From Cenococcum geophilum 1.58 (taxonomy: Eukaryota; Ascomycota; Dothideomycetes; Gloniales; Gloniaceae): a stretch of 64,000 bases of DNA. Under the pieces are notes generated by a model. The model was not told where the DNA came from and ran no database searches. It was given only the letters and a program-made list of their open reading frames with translations. Shown here piece after piece: positions 46,248-58,579 of this stretch; position 1 is the first letter of the stretch; each line of letters opens with the position of its first letter. Location of the stretch: the NCBI GenBank assembly GCA_001692895.1, contig KV748225.1, positions 1,116,001-1,180,000 of the forward strand. The letters run 5' to 3'. Made by a program: the position numbers and the translations under genes.

Positions 46248-49200
46248 CTATGGCAACTTGCTGGCGTAAAGTTCTGCTAAGTTCTGCCAGTTAAGTTCTA
46301 CCAGTGCCGTAATATTACCCCCCCTTAGTAAAGCCTGCCCTTAGGCTTTATATATCTATATTACTCCTATAGGGCGTTCTTATCTTTATATTCTTCTAAT
46401 AGCCTATTATCTTTACTATATTAGCACTCTATCTACTTATCTAGGTACTTTAGGGGTCCTAGTTTATTAGGGTAACAGTTATAGAATTCTTAAAGCTTAT
46501 AGGGACTGCTAATAAAGTTCTATATAGGGTACTAAGTAGGATCTAGGTTATAGCCTTTCCAACTAACGCGGTATTTTAGTATTCTCTTTACTAGTTTATA
46601 GGCTAGTATTTCTTTAATTTCCTATTTGTTATTGCCATTAACTTAAATCGGCAGGGGGGTTTGTTCTTTTATTTAGGTAATAGATTGTCCACGGGTTTAT
46701 ATAGCTTATCCGGCAAGAAAACGGGGTAAACCTTTATTAAATCTGGAAGCTTTACCTTGTATAAGTTACCCCTCTTCTTAAGGACCTTATACAGTCCTGC
46801 TATTTAATAGTCTAGCTTATGGCTAGGTCGTTTTATCTTCTAGTTCTTTATTATAACCTAAACCATATTACCTACGGTAAAGTTAGGCTTACGCCTATAC
46901 TTATTTATCTACTATTCTATTAATTTTTAGGCCTTTTTTAGATTTACACGGGCTACCATCTAGGCTTTTTTTAAGCGCTTAGCATACTACTAGGCTTCCT
47001 TATAAGACAGTTTTTCGCGTATAGTCTAGGGTCCTTTTAGTCTTTCCCAGTTAAAGCTAGTATAGGGTAAGTAGCCTATTTCTAGTTAAATAGGGGCAAA
47101 TCCAGTAGAGTTATAGAGTAGAGTTGCCTAGGTATAGTTTATAAGGGGTAATAGTTTAGCCTAGTTATCTTAGAAGTAGTTAATAAAGGGCCGGAGCCTC
47201 TAATCTAGGTATTAGTTTACAATCTCCGTCTAACCGTCTATTTAGGGGTAATATACCATAGAAAGCTTTAGCTTAATACCTAGGATTTAGGTAAACTTAT
47301 TTTAAAAGGCTAATATAAACTACGGTCCGTAATTAGAGATAATAATATCTAGTAGTTTATAAATTTAGTAGATGTAGTAGATATATAGTCGGGCCGCCTT
47401 TTTAGTATTAATATTCTTATAATAGGGAATTAAGAACAGGCGCTTACTAAAGCGGTTAACTAAAATTATAACTATATCGTATCCGTTACGGTCTAGAGGC
47501 AGTTTATAGAAATCTATAGAGATATACTACTAAGGGCATTCTAGTATTAGAAGGGGTTTTAATAGTTCTAAGGTCTTATCTTGTGGAATTATAAACCTAT
47601 AGTAATTATTACAGTTCTGTATATAACGGTTAATATCTATAACTATTCTAGGCTAGTAGTAATAGTTACTAATAATTTTACGGGTCTTGTTCTTTCTAAA
47701 ATAGGCTATAGAGACCTAGGTATGTGCTTCGGTAATAAGTTAGGTCTATAAATTTTATTCTTTTACTACTACTAGCTATACCTAATACTTAAGCAGTCTA
47801 TTTTTAAGGGACTATAGGCTAGTAATATCCTTCGCCTTTTTATAGTACTCTTATAGAAAAGGGGCCATATAGTTTACCTATAGTAGTTTATTAATAAGGT
47901 TAAGTTCCGTAGAGTTAATAGGGCATATCTTAGCTTCTAAAGATTCTATACTTAGTTCTACCTATATCTAAGAGTTAATATGCTCTAGTTATAGTAGTAT
48001 CTAGCTCCATAATAAGATCTTTACGGCTACCTATCTGTCTAGGTCTTGTTTACGTCTTATAAGTATATCCGCACAGTTAGTAGCGCTTAGCCTATATATA
48101 ATTAGGAAGTTAAACTAAAATAGAATATCCGCCTAGCGCGCCTGCTAGGCTGTAAAGGCTTTCGTTATTATAAAATATTTTAAGGCCTTATAATTTAAAA
48201 CTACTTAGATAGGTTTAGGGGTCCCTTCTAGCTATACTCGTTAGTGCTAAAAGCTAGAGATAATAGCTAACATTTCTTTATTGTAGATAGGGTAGTTTAG
48301 CTTAGCATCTACTATAGTCTTTAAATAGGAAGTAATAGGGTACCATTCTCCGTCTATCTGCATCTAGGAATAAATGCTAGCAATAACACTATCTAAGGTA
48401 TTAGTTTCTAGCATTAAGGGCCATTCTAGGTTAAAGTAGGTAAGTAAGGGAGCGGAAACTAGTTGTTTCTTAAGCTTATTAAAAGCCTACCTATATATGG
48501 TATTAAAGTAAAAAGGCTGGTCTTTTATAGTTAGGCGGCTAAGGGGCTAAGCTATTCTGCTATAGTTCTTAATAAAGCGTTAGTAGAAGTTATAAAAGCC
48601 TAAGAATAACTATATCCCTTTTGCGGTCCGTAGTAGTTCCCACTAATTAATTACGGCCGTCTTTTCTAGGTCTACCTTAATTCCGTCTATATTAATAATA
48701 AACCCTAGGTACTTTATACACTTTACACTAAATTCTAACTTCTTAATATTAGCCTAGAGGCTAGCCTTATAGAGCCGTTATAGGACCTTATAGATATACT
48801 CCTTATATTCCAACTCGTTCTTAGAGTAAATTATAATATTATCTAGGTAGGCTGTGTAGAAGTTATTAAGGTAGTTAAAGAGTACGTTATTTATATATCG
48901 TTAGTACGTAGCTAGTCCGTTAGTTAGTTTAAAAGGAAGTACTTTATACTTATATAATCCGTATTAAGTCCAAAATATAGTATAATCTATAGATTTAGGG
49001 TCTATTTTAATTTAGTAGAAAGCTTAACGGATATCAAGCTTTATAAATACCTTAGCTCTATTTATTTAGGCTAGTGTTTTATTAAGTAGGGGTAGCGGAT
49101 AACAGTCTTTACGGGTTATATTATTAAGCTTATAGTAGTTAATATAGAAATAAAGTCCTCTATTTAGCTTTTTTGTAAAGAGAATAGGGGAGGTAAAGGG

Positions 49201-50680
49201 GGCCTAGCTAAGCTTAATAAACCCTTTTACTAGGTTATCAATAAGGTACTACTTAGTGGCCTATAATTCGGCAATTAATTATTTATAGAGGGGGGTATAG
49301 CTAAGGGTGTTTTCCTTATTTGGCTTAATCTCAATCTTATAGTTATATAGTTAGTAAGGTAAAAGCATATTGGATACTGCCTTAAAGAATATATTTTTAA
49401 ACTTTTAGTACTAATAGGGTAGTTTTTATTCTACTAGCTCCTCGTTTATAAGCTCACTTTCCTATTCGCTAAGCTCGTTTTCCTTTTCCTTAATTATTTA
49501 ATTAATTTTGTATAAGCTAGTAGTAAAGGCGATAGTATTAGGTTAAACTAAGTTCTAGTAGAATCCTACAGTGCTAATATAGTAGATATTAACTAGCGGA
49601 AGGTCTATGGGTTTTTTATAGACTTTTATTAGGCCGTATTTTGCGGTATAGGGTTTATAATCTTCCTTAGCTCGCGTTCTATTTTCTATAAGTTATCCTT
49701 TTAGTCTATTAGTTTAGTATAGCGTCCGGTATTTCTAGCCTTTCTTTATAGCTATATAGGGCCTAAGTTTTCTATAAGGGACTTAAGTAGGTCACTACCG
49801 ACTTCCTAGGTCTTTAGTGCAGGCGGCGTAATATAGGTAGTTTAGGGGCGGTATAGTATACGGACCTGTTACGGATTAAGCTATATATCTTTCTTAAAGG
49901 CCTAATCCCTACGCATAGCGTTAGCCTAGTAAATAGTATTTATCTAGGGCCGTATAAGGTTCTCTATTGTAATACTAATTTCTTTTATAAAGGAAGGGGT
50001 TAGGGGTAGGGTTTTAGGCTAAAGAAGACGTCTATTCTATACGTCTAGTTATAAGCCTAAATAGGCTAGCCATTTTCTCCCTAAAATCATATTATAGCTT
50101 CTAAGGTCTATAATAAGGAAGGGGATATTATATTACCTTTATCTATTAATATAGAGGTAGATCCGCAAGATAGTTGTAATAGGTAGCCCTATCTATCTGT
50201 TATATCCGTAAATAGGAATTAGTTTAGGTAGTTCTTCTAAGGGTACATTTAAAAAGTTAGCTAGTTTTATAACACACTTTATATTAATTAAGGTAAAGGC
50301 ATTTACTCCTAAGTTAGTTAAAGTAGAGGTTAAAACTTAATATCTATTACGGAATAAAGTATAAGGAATAGTGCAGCTTCTTCTACTAACTAGCTGACCT
50401 AGATTAATATATAACATATTAATCCCTTTTAACCCTAAAGAGAAGTCTTCCTCTAGGGTTCATTTTTTTCTAACTTTATACTATTTTTCTAAATTAATAA
50501 AACCTTGTTCGTCTTTGCCGCTATTAGGTAATCTTTTATAAAGTAGTTTTTTTTAGCTATATAAAAAGTAAGCTCCTTAATTACTAAGTGCCTATTTATA
50601 GGGGTTGCTATATATAGGCTAAGTATTGGCCAGGCCTATAGTAGGACTAGCTATACAGCTTACTACTAGATTAATAGTAG

Positions 50681-50984
50681 TGTAAGGGCGCGGAGAGACT
50701 TCGGGAAGATTTAAAGGAACGATATAAATTCTATCTAAATCTAAGGGTATATAGCTCTCGCTAAGAACAAGACGTTACGTAAAGAAGGGAAAGGAATAAC
50801 AAGAGAATCATATAATTAAATAGTCAGGGGCTTGGTGGTCGATGCGTGCGCACATATGCACGCGGTCTTCGACGGACTTTGGTAGAATTCGATTGATCTG
50901 GCAGAATTCGGTCAAAGCGTCGGAATTCATCTGTCGAGTGTTTCACCGAGACATTCCTACTGTAACTGGGCTAGTTCCGTTACA
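50681..50984. repeat. Solo LTR with 5-bp target duplication
   Basis: 304 bp with TGTAAGGG at one end and CCGTTACA at the other, flanked by AGTAG at 50,676-50,680 and 50,985-50,989. The Gypsy sequence on both sides joins cleanly when compared with the sister copy near 38,340-38,400. No internal element is present, so it is a solo LTR left by LTR-LTR recombination. Its middle is much less AT-rich than the host, so it is probably younger. The family is different from the Copia and Gypsy LTRs seen here. Confidence 0.8.
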
Positions 50985-52095
50985 AGTAGGCTATATAGCT
51001 AGTGCTATAGGAGTTATAGATCGTGCTAGGACACTACAGGCTGTTCTTAGAGTACTTATAGTCTAATTTAAAGAGTTTCTAGCTTTATACCGCTTGGCTC
51101 GTGCCTTAATTTAATAGAGGCCTTAGTTAATAGCTAAGCACTAGTCCGTAAGTTTCTTTAGCGTTTATATAGTAGTAAAAACTAGTAGTACGGCCCGCTG
51201 TAGGTCTAGGGTAAGCTTATTAAATAGGTCTAGCATTAAATCTTTTTAGGGAATTTAGGCCTAATTAGCTAGGTATAGAAAGCAAGTCTAAAAGACTAAG
51301 AATATCTCTATTATTTTTATATTTAGGCTTTTATAATTAAGCCAAGCATTTTATACTTTAAAGGGGTTCTTATAGATAAAAGATAGTTAGATAATTATCT
51401 CTTCTCTAAAGAGGAAGGGATTTACTAAGTCCTATACGTATTGCGGACGTAGGTGCGTCTATATGTCCCCACTAGTGCGGCTAAAGATATAAGCTATTTT
51501 AGCTTAAGTAGTAGGGAAGTAATCCGTATTAACTTTAAGCTTATCCTATAATTAAAGCTTTTAATTATTAAATATAGGGTTAGTTCCGTCTGTAAGTAAT
51601 AGGGGTCCCTTAACCTTCGCAAACCGCATTAATGCTAATGCTATATATTGGGCTAGGGCCTTAAGGACCATAGTAAGTCTCTAGGTGTTTAATAACTTAT
51701 TACTAGGTATAGGGGGTTCCCTAGCTTTAAGCAACTCTTAAAGTTATTTAATTTTAGTATTAGCTGCCGTAAGCTCTACCTAGGAGTTTAAGTTAGTTGC
51801 TGTTTTACTATTAAAGGTATTTAAGGGTCCTACGGCTACTTTGCTGGCTACTATACTTCTTAGTATAGTAGTAGGGGTATTAGGTAACTCCGGGTAATTC
51901 CTTTAGGGGTTCTAGTCTATACGTGTTCTTTAGGTTATATTATATATATCCTTATCCTATTTTTAGGGTCCTATTCTGTTTTTATTATTCTAGTAATATT
52001 CTTTAGAGTCCGTTACTATATCCTTGTCCTATTTATAGTCTATAAATATACTTAAGTTCCTTCTTAGAAAGAAATGGTGGTTAATCTTTAGATAA

Positions 52096-52359
52096 TATTA
52101 GCGACTTAGTTAATTAAGGCACGAGTATAATAAAAGGGACGCGTAAGCCTATATAAATAGTAGTCTATAAACGAGAATCTAAAGCTAGGGAAAGAAAAGA
52201 AGAAGAGGAGTAGCGTAGCTTAATGTTTTATAAGATCTTTACGTCACGTGACCGCAATATACGGCAATCTGTAGCAACTTGCTAGTGTGAAGTTCTGCTA
52301 AGTTCTGCCAACTAAGTTCTATTAAGTTCTGCTAGTTAAGTTCTGCTAGTGCCATAATA
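52096..52359 (-). repeat. 5' LTR of the minus-strand Gypsy
   Basis: On the plus strand it starts TATTAGCGACTTAG and ends GTGCCATAATA; the ends were TG..CA before RIP-like change. It contains a run of the 14-base TTCTGCTAAG-type subrepeats and is flanked on the right by TATAG. Confidence 0.75.
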
Positions 52360-53989
52360 TATAGTGTCCTAGTAAGAGCCTAAAATGGAGTTAGCTAGCC
52401 ACTTAGAGGAGTATAAAAACCCTTAACTTATCCTTTACTATAGAGTATATAGTATAGCATATTACGTCTAGTCTTGCTTAATTATCTATATACTACCTAA
52501 CTATGCTAATGCGCTTATAGAAGGACGAACTAGATAATAGCCGTGCTAATACGCCTACGGAAAAACAAGAACTAGACGCTAACACTATACTACTATAAAC
52601 TAAAAATAAGACACTAGCACCGTACTGCTATAAACTGATAATAATAGCGCTAATATACCTGCTGTTATAATACCTACGGACCACTTAATAAGATAATATC
52701 TACCTTAAAAAAAATCCCTTTAACCCTTTATTCTTATAACCATACTAACCCTAAAGAGCCCCTATAGGGGAAAATTTAACAGCTTAGGTCGAGCCTTTTT
52801 AAAGGGGGAAATAGAGAGCTAGAAGATAATAGGGTTTTAAGAGGAATAATAAAGAATGAAAGGCTTTTAGCGATATATATTACTAGCCTAGGTTAGGCTA
52901 TAGCGGCGGAACTATAAAACTGCTATATATATTAACCCAATATTAAAACTAGTGCTATATAGCCCAACGCTAGCACTATACTGCCACCTAAATAGGCTAA
53001 CTTTTATTACTCTGCCTATAGTAACCTAACTAACTATTAGGCCGTAGAGACGCACTTACTATAACCGGCTTAGCGCTAGTAAGGCGCAGGCGAGGCGCCT
53101 ATAAAACGTAGTCGCCCTATACTAGAGAACGGCAGAATTTAGTTCTATAGCCCTACTTTATTAAGAACTAGATACCTATTGCATTCTACTACTATTATTA
53201 TGTTACTATATACTCTTAGGGCCTTAATATCCTAACAGTTCTAAATTCTTATCCCTTTTTAGGGGTAGCGGCTTAGCAATATAGCGGTCTACTAAGGCTG
53301 TAACTACGTAGCGACAGTCCTCTATTAAAAAGACGACCTATATTTATTAACTATATTGCAGTTTATTAACCTAATAGCGAGACATAGACGTAATGCTAGT
53401 ATAGTGCGTAGTACCGAGTTTAGGGATTAGCCCTAGGATAATATAGATAGACTTATATCCTAAATAGAACTAAAAGCTAAGGTAAGGACACTATATAGAA
53501 AGAAATATAATGGCTAGAGAATAAGAGGTTGCAACTCCTAAAGTAAGGAAAACTATAGTTACTTAGGGAGGAGGTGGAAATGCTAAGACGGCGTTAATAT
53601 AGCGAGGTAACGTTAACTCCTATTCCTAACCTAGATCTACCCCTTAAAGCATCCTATTGGAGTACTTAGACGGTAGCTTAATGCATCTAAACCTTAAGTA
53701 GAAGGCTACTAATATAATAGGCGCTCCGTTAAAACGGGCGGTTAAAATAAAGAAGATTGCTTTATATTACGGTAAGACTATATAAGAGAACTAAGACTTC
53801 CGTAATAGCTTAAAGCTAGCATTCCGCCTAAAGCTAGTAAAAGTCTGTAAAGAAACCTACGGACCTCCTACTAGTTAATATCTGCTATATTAGCGCTGTA
53901 GGATTCTACTAGAACTTAGTCTAACCTAATACTATTGCCTTTACCACTAGCTTATATAAAATTAATTAAATAATTAAAGAAAAGGAAAG

Positions 53990-54688
53990 CGAGCTAATGG
54001 ACGAGGAGCTAGTAGAATAGAAACTACCCTATTAGTACTAAAAGTTTAAGGACGTATTCTCTAAGGCAGTATTTAATATACTCCTACCTTACTAACCATA
54101 CGACTATAAGATTGAGATTAAGCTAGGTAAGGAAAACACCCTTAGTTATACCCCCCTTTGTAAATAATCTATTGCCGAACTATAGGCTACTAAGTAGTAT
54201 CTTGTTAATAACCTAGTAAAGGGTTTTATTAAGCTAAGTTAGGCCCTTTTTACCTTCCCTATTTTTTTTACTAAAAAGCTAAATAGAGGACTTTGTTTTT
54301 ATATTAACTACTATAAGCTTAATAATATAACCCGTAAAGACCATTATCCATTACCCCTATTTAATAAGACACTAGCTTAAATAAATAGAGCTAAGGTATT
54401 TATAAAGCTTAATATCTATTAGGCTTTTTACCAAATTAGGATAAACCTTAGATCTATAAATTTTACTACATTTTAGACTTAATACGGATTATATAAGTAT
54501 AAAGTACTTTCTTTTAGACTAACTAATAGACTAGCTACGTACTAATAATATATAAATAATATACTCTTTAACTACCTTAATAACTTCTATACGGCCTACC
54601 TAGATAATATTATAATTTACTCTAAGAACGAGCTGAAATACAAGGAGCATGTCTATAAGGTCCTATAACGGCTCTATAAGGCTAGCCT
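53990..54688 (+). pseudogene. Gypsy reverse transcriptase relic
   Basis: RT palm and finger blocks interrupted by TAA/TAG: KDVFSKAVFNILLPY, APFTFPIFFTKK, LCFYINYYKLN, KVFIKLNIY and YLDNIIIYSKN. Closely similar to the RT of the minus-strand Gypsy, so probably the same or a sister family. Confidence 0.75.
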
Positions 54689-57600
54689 TGTGACAGTGCT
54701 AGAGCGCGTTACCTGCTAAATTCTACCTAAGTTCTACTAAATTCTGCCTAAGTTCTGCCATGTTCTGCTACCTGTTATATTATCTTATATTGTCGCATAC
54801 TATCTAGTACTGTTTTCTACTATTAGCTCGCCTACTAGCGCCTTGGCGGCTTGCGCTACTTATTTATTTACACTAGCCCTAGCGACCCCCTTTCCTTTCC
54901 TTTAGCTTAGTATTTTTATAAGATAGTATTCCACAAGCTTTAGTTTAGAGGCATTTATATAAGCCGTTATATTATATTAAGCTCTTCTATATTACCTAGA
55001 AAGGCCTTAATTAATATCCTACCCTAAAAGAAACTTTATTTATAATAACGCGTTAACGTATTATACTTAGACACTAAACAACACTATACTGCCTAGGAAG
55101 GCCTTAATAATATCCCACTTTATAAGCTAGATAGGACTAGACCTATACCCTAGAATTAAAACTAAAGCGTATAATACTAATAAACCCTAGGAAGCTAATA
55201 ATGGCACCTAAAGTAAGCTTATTTAAGAGAGCTACTTTTACCTAAGAGGAACCCAAGATCTAATTAGGATTAGAAATTAAAGATAATAATAATGCTATAG
55301 ACGTATATAAATAGATTTATACCCTTATAGCTAATTAAAAAGCTAACTATCTTTAAGCTTAAAGCATATAGGAGACCCTATAAGAGATCCTGGATAGCCT
55401 TACGGCTTTATAAAGTAGCTTAACTCCCCCATCTTAAAGCCCTAGTTAACCTATTCGCTTTACTAAATGCGATATACTAGGGAGTACGGATATAATAATA
55501 AAGTAATTAAAGTCTATTAAGCTCCCTAACCCCTAACTACTATTTAACGGGATAAACCCTACTTTTAAAAATTAGAGGATTTAAGTATAAGAAAAGCTCT
55601 ACGTTAACTATAACTATTTCCTTTCTAAAGAAGCTAAAATGCTTTACCTCTTTAGTTAAACTACTAGAGATATATAACGGCATCTTTAAGCTAGGTTTAA
55701 GAACGAGTCCCCTATCCGATTTATATTTATTAATAAGATAATATAATATTTAGTAGCTATTTATATTAACCTAAATAAAGTATAAAATGTCTAGTATAAC
55801 TATAATCGCCTAATAATAAAACTAAACTAACCCTTTACTAAATTCTAGATTTAATTTCTATACCTTATAGGAGAGAGCTAGGTTCCCCTTAAGAATTACT
55901 AATTAGACCTATATAATAAGCTAATAATCCAGCTATAAGAAAAGATTACTATAACCTTAGATAACCTACCTACCTATAAAAGACTTGTAGCTCGTTATCT
56001 ATTATTAGACTTAAAACTAAAGCGGATTAACGCCTACCCTAATTAGTAGAAGCAACTCTATAGTAATTAAAACTTATTAGCTATACCTATAGGAGCTAGA
56101 GTAGAAAGATAAGTTATAACTACTCTTATACTAAAAGCGGTTATAACTATATACTAGCAAGCCTTGCCTAACTAGCTATATACTACGCTATTAACTAGTA
56201 CTCGTTATAATACTCTAATTAACCCTGCCTTAGCTATATGCTATAACTGCAATAAGGAGGGTTGCTTTACTTATCTTGCCTAGAGCTAAAGGATATAGGC
56301 AATATTAAAGAGATAGAGAAAGGAGAAACGTCTAATAAGCTAGGAAAAAAAGAACCCTAGGGAAAGACTTCTACCCTATTAATCTTAGTTAGTTAATAGG
56401 TGGAAAGTATTTTATGGTTCTATATATAGTATCTTAAAATAGATATAAAGTTAATACTACCGCCCTTATTAACACTAGAGTAAATAGCTTCGCCTTTATA
56501 AATACTGCTTATGCGAATAATATTGCTAAGTTTCTAAATATAAAAGCTATCTAACTAGAGAAGCCTATTTAGGTAAAAGGCTATAACGGCTAAGCCGGTT
56601 AGCTAGTTACCTATATCTTAAAGTTATATATTGCTTTTAACAGATAACGCTAATATAGTGTTCCTTTTTGCATCCTAAACTTAGGGTCTTATAATATAAT
56701 CCTTAGACGAAAATAGATGGTTTATTTTAGTGTTTAGTTAAATATATAATAAAGATAGTTTATTTAGCCGGAGGATAGACTAAAGTTGCCCTCCTTTATT
56801 GGGGAAATCTAAACTAACCGTAAGATACTAGCTGTAAGGGCTAACCCTGCCTATTAATAGGATGTTTAGGCCTGTAACCTAGCCTTTATTTAAAAAAACG
56901 CCTACTATAAAGCTAAAAAAAACTCTATACTAATAAAGATACTTTCCTAAAGTACTATATTTAAAGAGGACTCTATATATAAAAGTAGAATAGATAGTAG
57001 TATAGATAATATCTAAATTACGCAGATTTAACCAGTATAGAAAAGAACGCATTAATAGGATATAAGGGATGGCCTTTAAAAAATACAATAGGAGCTAAAA
57101 GGAGTAATAATAACGCTAGTACCCTAAAAGTCCCTAAAGTTATATACGCCCCTATTATTACATAACCCCCTTACTATAAATATTACCGCAATTAGTGTTA
57201 TAGCGTTTTACTTTAATATATACTAGAAGGATAATAAGGTCTTTATAATAAGCCTATATAAAATTAACTAAATTATTAATAATAGGGAGGAAGAGCTAGC
57301 TAAGAAAACTAATAAAGAACTAATTAAATGCCTTTTTTTACTATCTATATAAATTATAAGGACGTATTTTTAAAGACGGCTTTAGATAAGTTACCCCCTT
57401 ACCAGATATATAATTATAAGATTTAATTAGAAGCTAATAACTTGCTAGGCTATAGCCCCCTTTACTAATAATTAATAAATAAGCTAAAAGTAATAAAGTA
57501 GTACTTAATTAATAACCTAGATAAAGGGTTTATTAAGCTAAGTTAAGCCCCTTTTACTTCTTTTATCCTATTTATAAAAAAGCCTAATAAAGGCCTTTAC

Positions 57601-58570
57601 TTTTATATTAACTATTAAAAGCTAAACACTATTACTTAAAAGGATTAATATTCTATTCCTTTAATTAATAAAACCCTTATATATCTAGGCCGGGTAAAAA
57701 TCTTTACTAAACTTAATATCTGTTAAGCTTTTTATCGAATTAGGATAAACCTATATTTAAAGATTTAATAACGTTTCGTACCTATTATAGTTTCTATAAA
57801 TATAAGGTTCTTTCTTTTAAACTAATAAATGGATTAGTTATGTACTAGAGGTATATAAATAACGTTCTTTTTAATTACCTAGATAAATTCTATACCGTAT
57901 ACCTAGATAATATTTTTATATACTTAGATAACGAATTTAAGTATTAAGTTTATATTAAAAAGGTTTTAGAGAGACTATGGAACGTAGGCTTATAGGTTAA
58001 TATTAAGAAATATAAGTTTAGGGTAAAACATATAAAGTACCTTAGGTTTATTATAACTATAAAAGGAATTAAAGTTAACTCTAAGAAAGTAAAGGTAATT
58101 TATAACTAGAAGCCCCCTTATATAGTAAAAGGGATCTAGTTCTTCCTTAGTTTTTATAATTTTTATTACTAGTTTATCTATAACTATAGAGTTATAGTAG
58201 GACCTCTTATATAACTTACCTAGAAAGACACACCTTTTATCTTTAATAATAACTATATAAAAGCCTTTAGAGAGTTAAAAAATTGGCTTATCTTTTCTTT
58301 AATTCTTTATTACTATAACCTAGACTTTAAGCTAATACTAAAAACAGACTCTTTTAATAGAGTTATAGTAGGAATCCTATTATAGTTATATCTAGATAGT
58401 AAATAGTACCCTATTACCTTTTTTTTTTATAAAAATAATAATAAACTCGGCTAAGTATAACTATAAAGTATATAATAAAGAAATGCTAGCTATTATTTAA
58501 TTATTATCCTAATAGAGCGTAAAGCTTAAAGGTATAAACTCCTGGATTACTAAGTCTAAGAGAAACTTTT
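54689..58570 (+). mobile_element. Second Gypsy-type element, gag-pol relic
   Basis: Starts with an LTR-like block (TGTGACAGTGCTAGAGC; subrepeats TAAATTCTGCC, TAAGTTCTGCC). Gag begins near ATG 55,201. A zinc-knuckle relic CYNCNKEGCF lies at about 56,232-56,261, with the expected His changed. A protease-like region follows at about 56,440, then RT/RNase H at about 57,340-58,500 (YSPLY, GLYFYINY, KLNTIT). RT differs from that of the other Gypsy copies. The 3' LTR was not found. The end is set where LINE-like sequence begins. Confidence 0.6.
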
Positions 58571-58579
58571 AGAGCTCTT

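Larger units (their letters stand above)
39356..52359 (-). mobile_element. Minus-strand Gypsy LTR retrotransposon carrying nested insertions
   Basis: The 5' LTR is 52,359-52,096. The 3' LTR is split, 46,314-46,253 plus 39,533-39,356, by the Copia element. The pre-insertion site is marked by TATAG at 39,351-39,355 and 52,360-52,364. A purine-rich tract (AGGGGGGG on the minus strand) lies beside the 3' LTR at about 46,318. Reverse transcriptase is readable between stops around 48,780-49,300 (YLDNIIIYSKNELEYKEY region). Removing the Copia (with its DNA transposon) and the solo LTR leaves roughly 6 kb, a usual Gypsy length. Confidence 0.8.
38840..54688 (+). mobile_element. Plus-strand Gypsy-like element, host of the nested insertions
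   Basis: Sequence from TGTTACAGCAC (38,840) to 39,355 and from 52,360 to 54,688 belongs together, because the minus-strand Gypsy between them has matching TATAG duplications. The right half carries reverse transcriptase (about 53,990-54,688) on the plus strand: KDVFSKAVFN, GFIKLS, RGLCFYINYYKLN, RKDHYPLPLFNKTL and YLDNIIIYSKNELKYKEH can be read between stops. It ends in mid-RT at 54,688, where another LTR element begins. Confidence 0.6.

Noticed and set aside
50842..51066. Open plus-strand frame in the AT-rich region that looked like an isolated gene
   Set aside because: It lies mostly within the solo LTR and crosses its right boundary into Gypsy sequence. No protein family is recognised.
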